This document shows positions 25,660 through 35,669 of a stretch of 64,000 nucleotides of DNA, one piece after another. The translations under genes were made by a program, and so were the position numbers. Where the stretch lies: NCBI GenBank assembly GCA_029259845.1, contig JAJDEI010000039.1, positions 1-64,000 of the forward strand, given 5' to 3'. This DNA is from Planctomycetaceae bacterium (GTDB lineage: Bacteria; Planctomycetota; Planctomycetia; Planctomycetales; Planctomycetaceae). The notes below the pieces were generated by a model. The model was not told the DNA's origin and searched no databases. It was given only the letters and a program-made list of their open reading frames with translations. Positions within the stretch are counted from its first letter, which is position 1. Each line of letters begins with the position of its first letter.

Positions 25660-25779
25660 CCAAACACCCGGTGTCTCGAACCAACGAGGGCGCGAGAAGC
25701 CTGATTTCAGCGGCGATGGTCCTCAACGTTTTGCGAGTCCGTGAGACACGGGGGGGGCCACCGAAAGACTCACAAGCTC
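25660..25779. repeat. CACCCGGTGTCTCGAA element, copy B
   Basis: It begins CCAAACACCCGGTGTCTCGAA, has CTCAACG in the centre and GAGACACGGGG near the right end, and finishes with ACTCACAAGCTC. Copy C at 50948-51068 shares all of these blocks in the same order. It lies in the spacer just before dnaB, so it may affect the dnaB leader. Confidence 0.75.
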
Positions 25780-25840
25780 GAAGGGTTCGGCGCTCTTCGA
25801 AACCACTCGTTTCCCGTTTGACTGACCGAGGGACGCACGG

Positions 25841-27205
25841 ATGCCTGACGCGACGACCAACTTGTTCGACCGGATTCCTCCCCAGGATCTCGAAGCCGAG
25901 CGAAGCGTCCTCGGCAGTTGCCTGCTGCAAAACAACGTGATTGACGACGTGCTGATGCTGGTGCGCGGCAATCATTTCTATAGCGACGTGCATCAGAAGA
26001 TGTTTGCCGCCATGCTGAGCATGCACGAGCAGGGCATCCGCGGAATTGACGCTGTCACGCTGAGCCACGAACTCCAGAAACGGGGCGAGCTCGAACAAAT
26101 CGGCGGGCCGACCGTGCTCGTCCGAATCCTGGAGACCGTGCCCCATGCGGCTCATGCCGAGTATTACGCCCGCATCGTCCGCGACAAATGGCTGCAACGG
26201 ACGTTAATCGACGTCTGCACCGAGACGCTGCGTGAGTCGTACGATTCGTCCGACGAGACCGACCAGATACTGGCCCGCGCTGAGCAGCGGGTGTTCGGCA
26301 TCGTCGAGCAGCAGGAATCGATCGACAAGTTCGCCATCGGCGACATTCTGGACGACACGTTCGCCCGCATCTTCGAGCGGATGGACCAGGAAGGGACGAT
26401 CAGCGGCCTACACAGCGGATTCGAAGGATTGGATGCCGTCACCAGCGGGTTCCAGCCGTCCGAATTGCTCGTCCTGGCGGCTCGGCCGAGTATGGGGAAA
26501 ACGGCCCTCGTCTGCAATTTCTCGCTGGCAATCGCCCGCGATGAACGACAGGGAGTCTTGCTGTTCAGTCTCGAACAGTCCAAGCTCGAGCTGGCGGAGC
26601 GGTTTCTCTGCATTCAGGCGCGGATCGACGGACACAAGCTGCGGCAGGGCGATCTGGACGAAGTCGAGCAGCACAGCCTGCACGAAGCGTCCAACGAAAT
26701 GCGCGAGTTCCCGTTGTTCATCGATGACACCGCCGGGCGCACGATCTCACAGATTGCAGCAGTCGCACGCCGCTTGAAACGCCGCTACGGGATCGGCATC
26801 GTGATCATCGACTACCTGCAGTTGATCGAATCGGATGACAAAAAACTCCCCCGCGAGCAACAGATCTCAACGATTACCCGCCGGTTGAAGTTCCTCTCGA
26901 AGGACCTCAGCATTCCCGTGATGGCCCTGGCTCAGCTGAACCGGGGTGTCGAACAGCGAGAGGACAAACGGCCCCGCCTGGCTGATCTCCGGGAGAGCGG
27001 CGCCATTGAACAGGACGCCGACATCGTCATGTTTCTGCACCGGCCTGAAGCGTACGATCCGGAGGACCGTCCGGGAGAGGCCGATCTGATCATCGCCAAG
27101 AACCGCAACGGTCCGGTTGGCAACGTGCCGCTCGTCTGGTTGAAGCAGCAGCTTCGCTTCACAGACCGTGCGCCGGAGGCGGTTTCGGAGGCGCTTCACT
27201 TCTGA
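25841..27205 (+). CDS. dnaB: Replicative DNA helicase DnaB, 454 aa
   Basis: This is the hexameric fork helicase. The N-terminal domain starts DRIPPQDLEAERSVLGSCLLQNNVIDDVL and includes the HQKMFAAMLSMHEQG helix. The RecA-like motor has ARPSMGKTALVCN (Walker A), LLFSLEQSKLELAERF, IGIVIIDYLQLIES (Walker B), ISTITRRLKFLSKDLSIPVMALAQLNR, and RLADLRESGAIEQDADIVMFLHRPE. Length is normal with no intein. It is the last gene of the housekeeping run and is separated from rplI by a terminator and a repeat. Confidence 0.97.
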   Translation: MPDATTNLFDRIPPQDLEAERSVLGSCLLQNNVIDDVLMLVRGNHFYSDVHQKMFAAMLSMHEQGIRGIDAVTLSHELQKRGELEQIGGPTVLVRILETVPHAAHAEYYARIVRDKWLQRTLIDVCTETLRESYDSSDETDQILARAEQRVFGIVEQQESIDKFAIGDILDDTFARIFERMDQEGTISGLHSGFEGLDAVTSGFQPSELLVLAARPSMGKTALVCNFSLAIARDERQGVLLFSLEQSKLELAERFLCIQARIDGHKLRQGDLDEVEQHSLHEASNEMREFPLFIDDTAGRTISQIAAVARRLKRRYGIGIVIIDYLQLIESDDKKLPREQQISTITRRLKFLSKDLSIPVMALAQLNRGVEQREDKRPRLADLRESGAIEQDADIVMFLHRPEAYDPEDRPGEADLIIAKNRNGPVGNVPLVWLKQQLRFTDRAPEAVSEALHF

Positions 27206-27226
27206 GTGGTCGAATCAACACACCCG

Positions 27227-29521
27227 TCATTCGTCGACGCCCATCGCACTGGGCAGCGCCATGAACGTCTTGAGCGTTTCGACCGAGTCGAACAGGTACA
27301 GCCGATCCTTGTACCAGACGGCATGTTCCAGCGAGCCTTCCCGGATTTCCCCGGTAATGGCGGTTCGGGTCACATCGTATCCATCCGCGGCCGGAACATA
27401 TCGGCGGGGGTTGTCGTCGAAAGCCGCTTTCGCCTGGGAAGAGCTGAAGAAGTAGGACTTGCCCGCGTAGTAGGACATGTAAGCGACCCGGCCGTCTTCG
27501 AGGACCAGCCGGTCACGCAGAGCCACGGGGCAGAAGCCTTTGAGACCCAAGCCGTCCCGGGTGACGATCTGTTGTCTGGGGCTGCCGGCCATCGATGAGC
27601 GGAAGTGTGCCTGGGTGTCCCGAATGGTATCCGTGCCACTGGGGCGGAAGCTGGAACTGATCAACGTGTCTGGATCGATGTCGAGACTTTCCGATGGATC
27701 GATGGCCCGTTCGTCTTCCACGAAGATCCGGCCCGGCTGTGCCAGTGTCCCCGGAAACGAATCGCCCGGGAAGGTTGGCGGGGACGACGGCATCGTGTGG
27801 GGTGCCTCATCGGGGCCGGAAACCGCGCGTGCCGTCCCGACCGATGGCCTCGGCCGATCCGTTGGACCAGATCCCTCGAACCGTGACGTCGGGTTTGGGA
27901 TCGCACTCTTGTTCAGCCGTCGGCCGGTGTAGGGGGACGGCTCGGACTTTGGTTCTGCGGGGTGCGAACGAGTCGACGCGACGCCCGCGCGGCGACCGAC
28001 ACTGGCCGCGCCTCGCTGATTGGCCTCAGACTCTCTCCCCGGCGCGCGACTCGGAAGCAGGAACAGTCCCTCGTCCATCGATTCCGGCTGAGCGTCTTCC
28101 CCTTCCGTATCTTCGGGGAACAGGTCATCCGCGGGGAACATCTCCTCGAAGGGCGTCTCCTCGGCCAGCAATTCCGGCGGAGCGGGGGATGCCGCGACTG
28201 TTGCCGCATCCGCTGCCGGCGCAGCGGCAGTGGACGGCTGTTGGTGTGCCGGGAGGGGCTGTCGCCTGTCGGGGTTACGGAACGGTTGGGGCGAAGCCGC
28301 CTGCTCGATATGGCGCCGGCTCGTCCGGTCCCATTCCTCCTCAGCCGGTGGTGCAAGCACCGGCTCCGTCAACGGGATCAGCTCAAAAGACGCGGCGGCC
28401 TGTTGTCGGGTGGGCGACTGTTGCGGCTCACTGGCCGCCGCGACCCCGCTGGCGGTTGCTTTGCTTGTTTCCGGTTCGGTTCTCACCGGTCGCGGTGTCA
28501 CTTGTTCCTGTGCCACGGACTCAGATGTCCGGTGCGTCGTCGTGTTCGAAACAGTGGCACTGGGACCAGACGCCGCCGCTTTCTGTGTCTTGCGGGCCGG
28601 TTTCAAGTCCGGGAGAATCCGGGGGACCTTGGACTCCGGAACGGGGGAAACGGCTTGTGCCTTTTGGCGGGGTTCCGTCGCCGGTCGCCGGGGCGCAGGC
28701 GTTGTTGTCCGGCGTGCCGGCTGTTGTGGTGGCCGGGCTGCCGATTGGTTCGCCTGCCGCATCTTGTACGACGGCGGGACGAAGGGATCCGGCTCGGCCG
28801 GAGGCTGAGACGACGGGGCCCGTCGGGGACGCGGTGCCCTGTCGTAGAGCCGCGACAGCCTCTTCGCAAATGTTTCTCGTCCGTCCGTCGGCCTGACGGT
28901 GGCATCGTGTCGCGGCGGGCTCTGCTGAGGCTCAGCCGTCGGCTCGTGACGGACGGACGATTGTTCGGGGTTGCGTTGTTTCGGCGTTGATGGATCCGAT
29001 TCAGGGAGATCGGGTGTCGTCTTGGGACGCGAGCTGCGTCGTCGGAAACGACCGAACAGGCTCCGTTCGTCGCGATCGCGTCCCGACGTTTGCCGGATCG
29101 GGCCGGTCCCGGAGTTCTGTCGGACCGTACTTTGCGAAACTGCGTGATCGACGTGTTGATCGCGTCCTACGGACCGATCTGGTTCTCGGCTCGTTGGGGT
29201 TGAGGCCGTGCGCTTCTCCTCCTTGGAGTGCGAAACCTGGCGTAACAGGCCGCGGGACGTATCCCAGACGGACCCCCGCGGTGCCGCGGACGTCTGCGAC
29301 CGGTCCGGACGCTGGGGAGTTCGGTCCTTGGTGGCTGCAGCCGGCGTCGCCGGTGGCGTCTTGAAGACCGATGACGGCACACCGAATGTCGGATAGCGGG
29401 CCTGGGCGAACGCTGCGGACGGAGCCAGGGAGCCAATCAGCAGTGTCGAAATCGCGAGGACCAACCGGGACGTGGTGTGTAGCAATGTTTTGTCCAAGAG
29501 GACGTTCGTCCGCAATGTCAT
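27227..29521 (-). CDS. Secreted Pro/Ser-rich protein with C-terminal YHS-like domain, 764 aa
   Basis: After the basic start and signal (LLHTTSRLVLAISTLLIGSLAPSAAFAQA), about 600 residues are low-complexity, rich in Pro, Ser, Arg, Thr and Gln. The last 110 residues are ordered: LGLKGFCPVALRDRLVLEDGRVAYMSYYAGKSYFFSSSQAKAAFDDNPRRYVPAADGYDV, followed by a second half ending VWYKDRLYLFDSVETLKTFM. This is the YHS-like fold seen in many planctomycete secreted proteins. It has one Cys (GFCPV), so metal binding is uncertain. It converges with dnaB (21-bp gap) and is divergent from sppA. Confidence 0.8.
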   Translation of the reverse strand: MTLRTNVLLDKTLLHTTSRLVLAISTLLIGSLAPSAAFAQARYPTFGVPSSVFKTPPATPAAATKDRTPQRPDRSQTSAAPRGSVWDTSRGLLRQVSHSKEEKRTASTPTSREPDRSVGRDQHVDHAVSQSTVRQNSGTGPIRQTSGRDRDERSLFGRFRRRSSRPKTTPDLPESDPSTPKQRNPEQSSVRHEPTAEPQQSPPRHDATVRPTDGRETFAKRLSRLYDRAPRPRRAPSSQPPAEPDPFVPPSYKMRQANQSAARPPQQPARRTTTPAPRRPATEPRQKAQAVSPVPESKVPRILPDLKPARKTQKAAASGPSATVSNTTTHRTSESVAQEQVTPRPVRTEPETSKATASGVAAASEPQQSPTRQQAAASFELIPLTEPVLAPPAEEEWDRTSRRHIEQAASPQPFRNPDRRQPLPAHQQPSTAAAPAADAATVAASPAPPELLAEETPFEEMFPADDLFPEDTEGEDAQPESMDEGLFLLPSRAPGRESEANQRGAASVGRRAGVASTRSHPAEPKSEPSPYTGRRLNKSAIPNPTSRFEGSGPTDRPRPSVGTARAVSGPDEAPHTMPSSPPTFPGDSFPGTLAQPGRIFVEDERAIDPSESLDIDPDTLISSSFRPSGTDTIRDTQAHFRSSMAGSPRQQIVTRDGLGLKGFCPVALRDRLVLEDGRVAYMSYYAGKSYFFSSSQAKAAFDDNPRRYVPAADGYDVTRTAITGEIREGSLEHAVWYKDRLYLFDSVETLKTFMALPSAMGVDE

Positions 29522-29777
29522 GCGTTCATACTCCTGCTCGTCGTGATTCCGTGTCCGGGGGGCTTCTCATTGCAAGCAGCAACGGCGATGAGGATAATCC
29601 GAGAACCCCCGGTGACGACGATTTCAAGCTTTGTATCGTCGCACGTCAGCACAATGTTTGACGACGATGCGGGTGGTACCAGTTGAAACAGTCGGGGAGC
29701 AACCGATTGCCGGAATGGCCGTCGCAATCGGAATTCCTCAGCCACGTTACCCAAACTCACAAAGACGCCGCTCGCAA

Positions 29778-30824
29778 ATGCCAGACTCCCAGATGCCGCG
29801 CCCGCCCGCTCCTCGCCCGGGACCGCCGCCGTGGCCCAAAACGATCGTTATCCAGCAGCGCAGCTTCCTTTGGCTGGCGGGCGTGCTGATGGTGCTGTGT
29901 GTGATTTCCGGCTTCGTCAACCTGGTGCTGCTGGCGTCCGTGGCGGGGCAGGCGTCCGACCCGTCCGCTCCCGTGGAGAGTTACGTCTCCGGAGACGAGG
30001 ACAGTGACGAGAAAATCGCCTTGCTGGAAGTCAACGGGACGATCATGCCTCCTTTCACCGAACGATGGATTCGGGCGATCAAGGCGATCGGCGAGGACGA
30101 CGCGGTCAAAGGCGTTGTCTTGCGGATCGACAGCCCGGGGGGACTCGTTGCCGACAGTCATCAGATTTACCACGCCCTGAACGAGCTTCGTGAAGAGTCC
30201 GGGATCCCGATCTATGTTTCAATGGCACGGATTGCGGCATCCGGCGGGTACTACATCGCGATGGGAGCCGGTCCCCAAGGACGCATCTTCGCCGAGCCGA
30301 CAACCTGGACCGGCTCGATCGGCGTGATCATGCCCCGCTACAACGCCGCCGAACTGGCCACCAAGATCGGCGTCCAGGCGGAACCATTGGTCACCGGAAA
30401 ATTCAAGGACACGCTCAGCCCGCTTCGCGATATGACAGACGAAGAGCGGGAGCTGTGGACGGCAATCCTCGACGACTCGTTCGTACAGTTCAAAGAGGTG
30501 ATTCTTGGCGGTCGGGACGGCATGGACGAGGCGGAGTTGGACGAGTTAGCGACCGGACAGGTGTTTACTGCCAAGCAAGCGAACAAGAACGGACTGGTGG
30601 ATGAGATCGGCTTCCAGGACGACGTCATCGACGCGCTCGCCGCACAACTCGGACTCGATGATCCGCGTGTAGTCCGCTACAAGCACCCCGTCTCGTTCTT
30701 CGAACTGCTAACCGGGTCCGCCCGGGCGAAAGCCGCGGCCTCCCCTTGGGAAGAGTTGCTCGGATCGCACGTGCCGCTGCCACTCTATTTCTGCGGCTCT
30801 CCCGGAATCGGCCCGCTGCATTGA
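29778..30824 (+). CDS. sppA: Signal peptide peptidase SppA-type (S49) protease, 348 aa
   Basis: It is a membrane-anchored serine protease that degrades leftover signal peptides. A Pro-rich N-terminus is followed by one membrane segment (FLWLAGVLMVLCVISGFVNLVLLASV, about residues 28-53). The protease domain has GVVLRIDSPGGLVADSHQIYHAL, then SMARIAASGGYYIAMGA with the nucleophile Ser, then TWTGSIGVIMPRYNAAELATKIG, then VTGKFKD with the general-base Lys. The ATG at 29778 is chosen because the frame upstream (to 29631) has no sensible content. It is a short single-domain form. Confidence 0.93.
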   Translation: MPDSQMPRPPAPRPGPPPWPKTIVIQQRSFLWLAGVLMVLCVISGFVNLVLLASVAGQASDPSAPVESYVSGDEDSDEKIALLEVNGTIMPPFTERWIRAIKAIGEDDAVKGVVLRIDSPGGLVADSHQIYHALNELREESGIPIYVSMARIAASGGYYIAMGAGPQGRIFAEPTTWTGSIGVIMPRYNAAELATKIGVQAEPLVTGKFKDTLSPLRDMTDEERELWTAILDDSFVQFKEVILGGRDGMDEAELDELATGQVFTAKQANKNGLVDEIGFQDDVIDALAAQLGLDDPRVVRYKHPVSFFELLTGSARAKAAASPWEELLGSHVPLPLYFCGSPGIGPLH

Positions 30825-30840
30825 CTCCCTGACCGATGGG

Positions 30841-31287
30841 TCACTCGTGACGCATCGACGACTGCCCTTTCAGGGGCACGCTCATCAGGAACTCACCGGA
30901 GACGAGCGCCACCGCGGAGAACGGAACGCTGACTGCTACGGTGCACAGGTCGCGTTTGTTCGCGTTGGCAACCTCGTTGCCGGGGTCCGGATTCCCCGAC
31001 TCCGGTGTGACCGTAATCGTAACGGTGACATCCGTCGGATCGATTTTCGCAGATTCTGCAAGCGTGTCGAGAACAGCCTGTGTCGCCTCGGTATTCGACG
31101 ATCCGTTGACAATGGCGATCCGCCCCCCTTCGCGGGCTGCGTTGTTCACCAGTTGCAAGACCATGAACGCCTGTCCGAATTCGACGATGCCGAAAACGAC
31201 CGCGATGAAGATCGGGAGCACGACCGCCATTTCCACCATCGCGGCACCCCGCCGACGATCGTTATGTCGTTGTTGAGTTCGCTGCAT
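30841..31287 (-). CDS. TadE-like pilus assembly protein, 148 aa
   Basis: The start MQRTQQRHNDRRRGAAMVEMAVVLPIFIAVVFGIVEFGQAFMVLQLVNNAAREGGR is the TadE signature: a basic n-region, RRGAAMVEMA processing-type motif, one membrane helix, then AAREGGR. The remaining 90 residues form a beta-rich extracytoplasmic part. TadE proteins are minor pilins of Flp/tight-adherence systems. The stop lies 16 bp from that of sppA (convergent). The TadG-like gene lies 39 bp upstream on the same strand, so they form one unit. Confidence 0.92.
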   Translation of the reverse strand: MQRTQQRHNDRRRGAAMVEMAVVLPIFIAVVFGIVEFGQAFMVLQLVNNAAREGGRIAIVNGSSNTEATQAVLDTLAESAKIDPTDVTVTITVTPESGNPDPGNEVANANKRDLCTVAVSVPFSAVALVSGEFLMSVPLKGQSSMRHE

Positions 31288-31326
31288 GGAATCGAAATCC
31301 TGAATGCATGAATCCGGAGGAAAGTT

Positions 31327-32523
31327 TCAGTTGATCAAAGAGGAGGGGGCGAAGATTGTGTCCGGCCCAACCGCGACGTTCCCAGGAATGACGCAGTCTC
31401 CCACATAAGGGACCGGCTGAACGATGACCTGTTTGTCGGCCGGCTTGCCCGTCAGCTTGACGTACAAGATGCGGATTCCCACAAACTTGACGATCGTGTA
31501 CATGGCGTTGTTGCCCGGCCCAGAGACTGCGCTAAAGATCGGGATCGCCCGCGGTTGCCCCTTGATCGCTTCCAGTTCGTCCTTGATGCCCGCACTGAGT
31601 CCGGTGTCGCCATTCAGAAGCAGTGTCCCGCCATTTTCAATGCGAATTTCACCGCCGAACGGGGCCAGGTCTTGGCCGTTGAGGCCGTACAGAATCTGGC
31701 GGCTGATGTCGGCGGTGCTGTTGTTGTTGTTGCCGATGTCGACCGTCCCCCGGTTGCCGGGGGGCAACTCCTGAACGCCGTAAGGATAGAGATTGACTTC
31801 CAGGATGCCGTCGGAACCGGAGGTGATGGCTCCCGTGGCTTCGTTATAGGCGTAGTGATCATGGCCGATGCCGTTCATCAGGTCGGTCCACGACTCCAGA
31901 TCCAGAGTGATGGGAAGAACGCCCGGGCTGCAGCTGGGGCCGCTGCCATTCACGCCGCCACTGGAGAAACCCACGCCCGGCTGCAAGACGGCGGTTGATG
32001 CCACCTCAAGCGTCGCCTCATCAACTCCCAAAACCGGCGCGAAAAACAAATCGAGTGGCCGGTCACCGTTCGTGCTCCCCGATTGATCGCGGTGCAACGT
32101 GACTTCCACCATGTTGTAGGGGGAGACATCCCAGAGTTGGTCCCATTGGCCGGTGGTGCTGTTCCAGGTGTACTGCCCCAAACGCACGTCGCGGACTGAC
32201 TCCGCATACACCGCATGCTGCTCGCCCGCCCGGTTCAGTGCTGCGACATCAACCGCCGCCTGCTGCGTTGCGGCTTTGACCTGCGCATCGGTCATGTTCG
32301 AGCCAACACCATACCCGTCTGCAATTTCGATGAGAGCGCCCAGCGCCGCTGCATCCGAAGTGTTCTGCAGCTGCGCCTTGGTCAACGTGATAAAGCCCAC
32401 GTCAATCGCGAACGCAGCAAACCCGAGGACGACCACCATCACGAAGACGGAAAGCACCAAGATGCTACCGCGACGGTTTCGAAACATCTCCGCATGACGA
32501 TTTTGCAAGACTTGAATTCTCAT
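31327..32523 (-). CDS. TadG-like protein, 398 aa
   Basis: RNRRGSILVLSVFVMVVVLGFAAFAIDVGFITLTKAQLQNTSDAAALGAL is the TadG N-terminal (Tad_N) helix and motif. The rest is an extracytoplasmic domain that includes LRLGQYTWNSTTGQWDQ and DLFFAPVLGVDEATLEVASTAVLQP, as in DUF2134-type TadG proteins. There is no von Willebrand domain. With the TadE gene downstream and a secreted protein gene upstream, it forms a small surface-structure operon, but the Tad ATPase and secretin are not nearby. Confidence 0.9.
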   Translation of the reverse strand: MRIQVLQNRHAEMFRNRRGSILVLSVFVMVVVLGFAAFAIDVGFITLTKAQLQNTSDAAALGALIEIADGYGVGSNMTDAQVKAATQQAAVDVAALNRAGEQHAVYAESVRDVRLGQYTWNSTTGQWDQLWDVSPYNMVEVTLHRDQSGSTNGDRPLDLFFAPVLGVDEATLEVASTAVLQPGVGFSSGGVNGSGPSCSPGVLPITLDLESWTDLMNGIGHDHYAYNEATGAITSGSDGILEVNLYPYGVQELPPGNRGTVDIGNNNNSTADISRQILYGLNGQDLAPFGGEIRIENGGTLLLNGDTGLSAGIKDELEAIKGQPRAIPIFSAVSGPGNNAMYTIVKFVGIRILYVKLTGKPADKQVIVQPVPYVGDCVIPGNVAVGPDTIFAPSSLIN

Positions 32524-32652
32524 CGGTGCAGTTCCTCAAAGTCGGTCGATCACCCCAGCGGCACGCCGCTGGCACAGAATCCCGCTCAGCAGAGACTCGT
32601 CGAGGACGCTCCCTCAAAGCGAGCAGCCACTGAGGCATCTGACACGCCGCGA

Positions 32653-33360
32653 TCAGTTGCCCGTCGTATCGATGACAAGCTGATGGACATAGCGGTCCTC
32701 GGTGTCAGTCGACACGAGCCCCTCGGCCGAGTAGTAGCGGACTTCACGCCGCACGAGACGATTCACTCGCGTCGCGCCGTACGAAACCCGTGTGTGCTTG
32801 ACCGAATAGTCGGCTTTATACGAATTCAAATCGTTCCGCCACGTATTCAGCGAAAGCTTGAGATAACCCTGGCCGCCGAAAGAACCCCAAGTGAGAGAAT
32901 TCCCATTGATGATTTCAAGGTTCAGCTTATCGCTCGCCACTTCCGTTACAGCGGTAAACGTGACCGTGTCGATCGACGCCGCAAATTGGGAGAAGTTCGG
33001 ATGGTTGCGATAACCGAGCAAGTAGTTGTCCCACCAGCACTGAAGCTGCATGCCTCCCGCTGCGAAGTCCGGCATCGTGCCATGGTTCATTTCGAAGACC
33101 GCGTACGTTCCCGCCTCTGGATCATCCGGCCCGAAGACGAACACCACCTGCGGAGCATTGGCCTCCGGATCTGGTGTCGCGATGGCCAGTTCCCAGTCTT
33201 CTTCAACACGAATAATATCCGGGGCAGGGTCCTGAGCCATCGCGGAGGACGAGGACCCGAAAGACATCGCGACGATGGCCGTCATTGCGACCACGCTGCG
33301 AATGACGAGTGGAACAAGTGGACGACGCGGTGGGTTCAGCACTTGGGATGACGTGCGCAT
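32653..33360 (-). CDS. Secreted protein of unknown function, 235 aa
   Basis: The ATG at 33360 gives MRTSSQVLNPPRRPLVPLVIRSVVAMTAIVAMSFGSSSSAMAQ, a clear signal peptide cut near residue 43. The mature part is beta-rich with aromatic residues (WDNYLLGYRNHPNFSQFAASIDTVTFTAV, then SLTWGSFGGQGYLKLSLNTWRNDLNSYKADYSVKHTRVSYGATRVNRLVRREVRYY). I do not recognise the family. It lies 130 bp upstream of the TadG-like gene on the same strand and is probably part of that unit. Confidence 0.75.
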   Translation of the reverse strand: MRTSSQVLNPPRRPLVPLVIRSVVAMTAIVAMSFGSSSSAMAQDPAPDIIRVEEDWELAIATPDPEANAPQVVFVFGPDDPEAGTYAVFEMNHGTMPDFAAGGMQLQCWWDNYLLGYRNHPNFSQFAASIDTVTFTAVTEVASDKLNLEIINGNSLTWGSFGGQGYLKLSLNTWRNDLNSYKADYSVKHTRVSYGATRVNRLVRREVRYYSAEGLVSTDTEDRYVHQLVIDTTGN

Positions 33361-33978
33361 GTGCGTTCCTCCTGGGCTAAGGCAGACGGCGCTCCGAGAA
33401 GCGTGTAAGAAAGGTCTTTGGGAGTATCGCTGGTCGTGTCGACATCTCATGAAAGGTTGAACCCGCTGACCCACACGAAATACCGCACTAAATAACCGTA
33501 GAACCGAATCCGAGAGAATGGCGGCCGATTCTGAGGATTCTCTCAAATACCACACCCGCCGAGGGGGTCGGTGATTTCTCGCGACATGGCATGATGCACC
33601 GGCACACCAAAAACAACACGGGAGCACATCAGCACCAGCCCACGTTCGGAACGGGACAGACGTTGAGCGAGTTCCCGAGCCGGCGGCTGTTCCATCGCCC
33701 GGACGTCAGAGACATCAGCTTAGGAGGAGCAAGCAATGCGTCCCGGGACCTGAGAAGAATCCGCCCCTGCCCGGAACAACAGAATGTCCCCCGAGCGATG
33801 AGACGCCGCTGCCCAGCCGTGAGACTGTTGCTTGACGCGCCACCAATGCGGACCACTAGCCGCCCGTTGAAAAACGCAATTCCGCATGCCACTGCCGTCT
33901 CGGCAGTGCGAGAAACCAGTCAGTTTTCAGACATCTGCACGGCTGACACAGCCGTGGCACCCGTTTTTGAACGGACTG
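33361..33978. other. Gene-poor stretch
   Basis: No convincing gene is seen in about 620 bases. Small open frames on both strands (for example 33629-33892 minus) lack a ribosome site, conserved-looking sequence or signal. The region precedes the secreted protein gene and should hold its promoter. Confidence 0.4.
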
Positions 33979-35400
33979 CTAATGCGGTTCGGTCATGCGC
34001 ATGGGGTCGAGGGCTTCTTTGAGCACCTCGGGGGGGAGAATGTTTTGCTCGGTGCACAGTTCGCGGATCGTTTTGCCGGTCTTGAAGGCTTCCTTGGCCA
34101 GCGCGGAGGCCCTTTCGTAACCGATGTGCGGGTTAAGGCTCGTCACCATCGACAGACTTTTCTCGACAGCCGCTTCGCACGCCTCTTCGTTCGCCTCCAG
34201 GCCCTCGGCACACTTCTCAACAAAGGCGCCCGTCGCGCCGGCGAGCAGGGAGAGACTCTCCAGCGTTGTTTGCCCCATCACGGGCATCATGATGTTGAGT
34301 TGAAACTGCCCGCCCGCCGCGCCGCTGAGCGTGAGACAGCCGTCGTTGCCGATCACGCGGGCGGCGACCTGCATCAGACTTTCGCACATCACCGGGTTCA
34401 CCTTCCCCGGCATGATCGACGACCCGGGCTGCAGGTCAGGGATCTTGATCTCATGGAACCCGCACCGCGGCCCAGAGCCGAGCCAACGCATGTTGTTGGA
34501 CACGTTGAACAGCGTCGTCGCAATCGCCTTCAACTGGCCGTGACACTCGACCAGTCCGTCGCGCTGGGCGTTCGCCTCGAAGTGGTCGGCCGCTTCGACG
34601 AACGGGATGCCGGCTTCCTCAGCCAGCCCCCGGGCGACTTGGCTGCCGAACTCCGGATGGGTGTTGATCCCCGATCCGACCGCCGTTCCGCCGACCGGCA
34701 GTTCGAGCACGGCGTTCATGGCCCGCTCGGCCCGCTCAACGGAGAGTTCCAGTTGCCGCGCGAATCCGCCGAACTCCTGGCCCAGCCGCAGGGGCGTTGC
34801 ATCGGCGAGATGGGTGCGACCGATCTTGATGACCTGGTCCCATTCACGGGATTTGTCTTTGAGAACCCGTGCGAAACGCTCAAGCGTGGGAATCAGCGAC
34901 TCCTTGATCGACCGGGCGACGGCGACATGGATCGCCGTCGGAAACGTGTCGTTGGTCGACTGTCCCATGTTGACGTGATCGTTCGGATGGATCGGCTTGG
35001 CGGCTGCAAAACGGTCACCGCCCATCGTCTCGATCGCCCGGTTGGAGATCACCTCATTGGCGTTCATGTTGCTCGACGTGCCCGACCCGGTCTGAAAGAC
35101 ATCGATCGGAAACTGGTCATCGTATTTTCCTTCAGCCACTTCGCGACAGGCGGCGATCAGCGCGTTAACCTGTTCGTCGTTCAGCGGGTTCTTGCCGGAC
35201 CCGGTCAGTTTGCCGAGGTCCCGGTTCGCTGCCGCGCAGGACAATTTGACCAGCCCGATGGCATGGATCATGTCTGCATGCAGCGGCCAGCCTGAGATCG
35301 GAAAATTCTCGACCGCCCGCTGCGTCTGGGCCCCGTAATACGCCTGGGCGGGCACCTGCACCTCGCCCATCGAATCCTTCTCAATCCGGTAGTCTGTCAT
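33979..35400 (-). CDS. fumC: Fumarate hydratase class II, 473 aa
   Basis: It interconverts fumarate and malate in the citric acid cycle. Visible features are YYGAQTQRAVENFPISG near the start, TGSGTSSNMNANEVISNRA, GQSTNDTFPTAIHVA, IGRTHLADATPLRLGQEF, and the signature GSSIMPGKVNPVMCESLMQV with the flexible catalytic Ser loop. The start is the ATG at 35400 (MTDYRIEKDSMGEVQVPAQA). The frame upstream to 35562 is not coding-like. Length is normal. The gene is divergent from the ThDP decarboxylase. Confidence 0.97.
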   Translation of the reverse strand: MTDYRIEKDSMGEVQVPAQAYYGAQTQRAVENFPISGWPLHADMIHAIGLVKLSCAAANRDLGKLTGSGKNPLNDEQVNALIAACREVAEGKYDDQFPIDVFQTGSGTSSNMNANEVISNRAIETMGGDRFAAAKPIHPNDHVNMGQSTNDTFPTAIHVAVARSIKESLIPTLERFARVLKDKSREWDQVIKIGRTHLADATPLRLGQEFGGFARQLELSVERAERAMNAVLELPVGGTAVGSGINTHPEFGSQVARGLAEEAGIPFVEAADHFEANAQRDGLVECHGQLKAIATTLFNVSNNMRWLGSGPRCGFHEIKIPDLQPGSSIMPGKVNPVMCESLMQVAARVIGNDGCLTLSGAAGGQFQLNIMMPVMGQTTLESLSLLAGATGAFVEKCAEGLEANEEACEAAVEKSLSMVTSLNPHIGYERASALAKEAFKTGKTIRELCTEQNILPPEVLKEALDPMRMTEPH

Positions 35401-35669
35401 CGTTTGATCCGTCCGCAGTTCCCTGAATTGGTTTCGCGTAAGTGCGGCAATCTTAGCGGGTTTGTGCCGATGAGTTGAGCGTCGACGGTTGAGAGTCGAG
35501 AGTTTCGGACCGATTGGTGCGTATAATTCCAGCACCGAGGCGCCGAGAGACGAAGGACGCACGGCGAGGAACGTATTCTACCCGTGACATCCGTGCCCAT
35601 CCGTGGTGAATCACCGATCGCCCCCCATGACATAGCCCATGACATAGCCCACAGACGAGGAGAGACATG

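Noticed and set aside
33629-33892. 87-codon minus-strand gene
   Set aside because: There is no ribosome site, no conserved-looking sequence and no context. It overlaps several equally long frames on the other strand.
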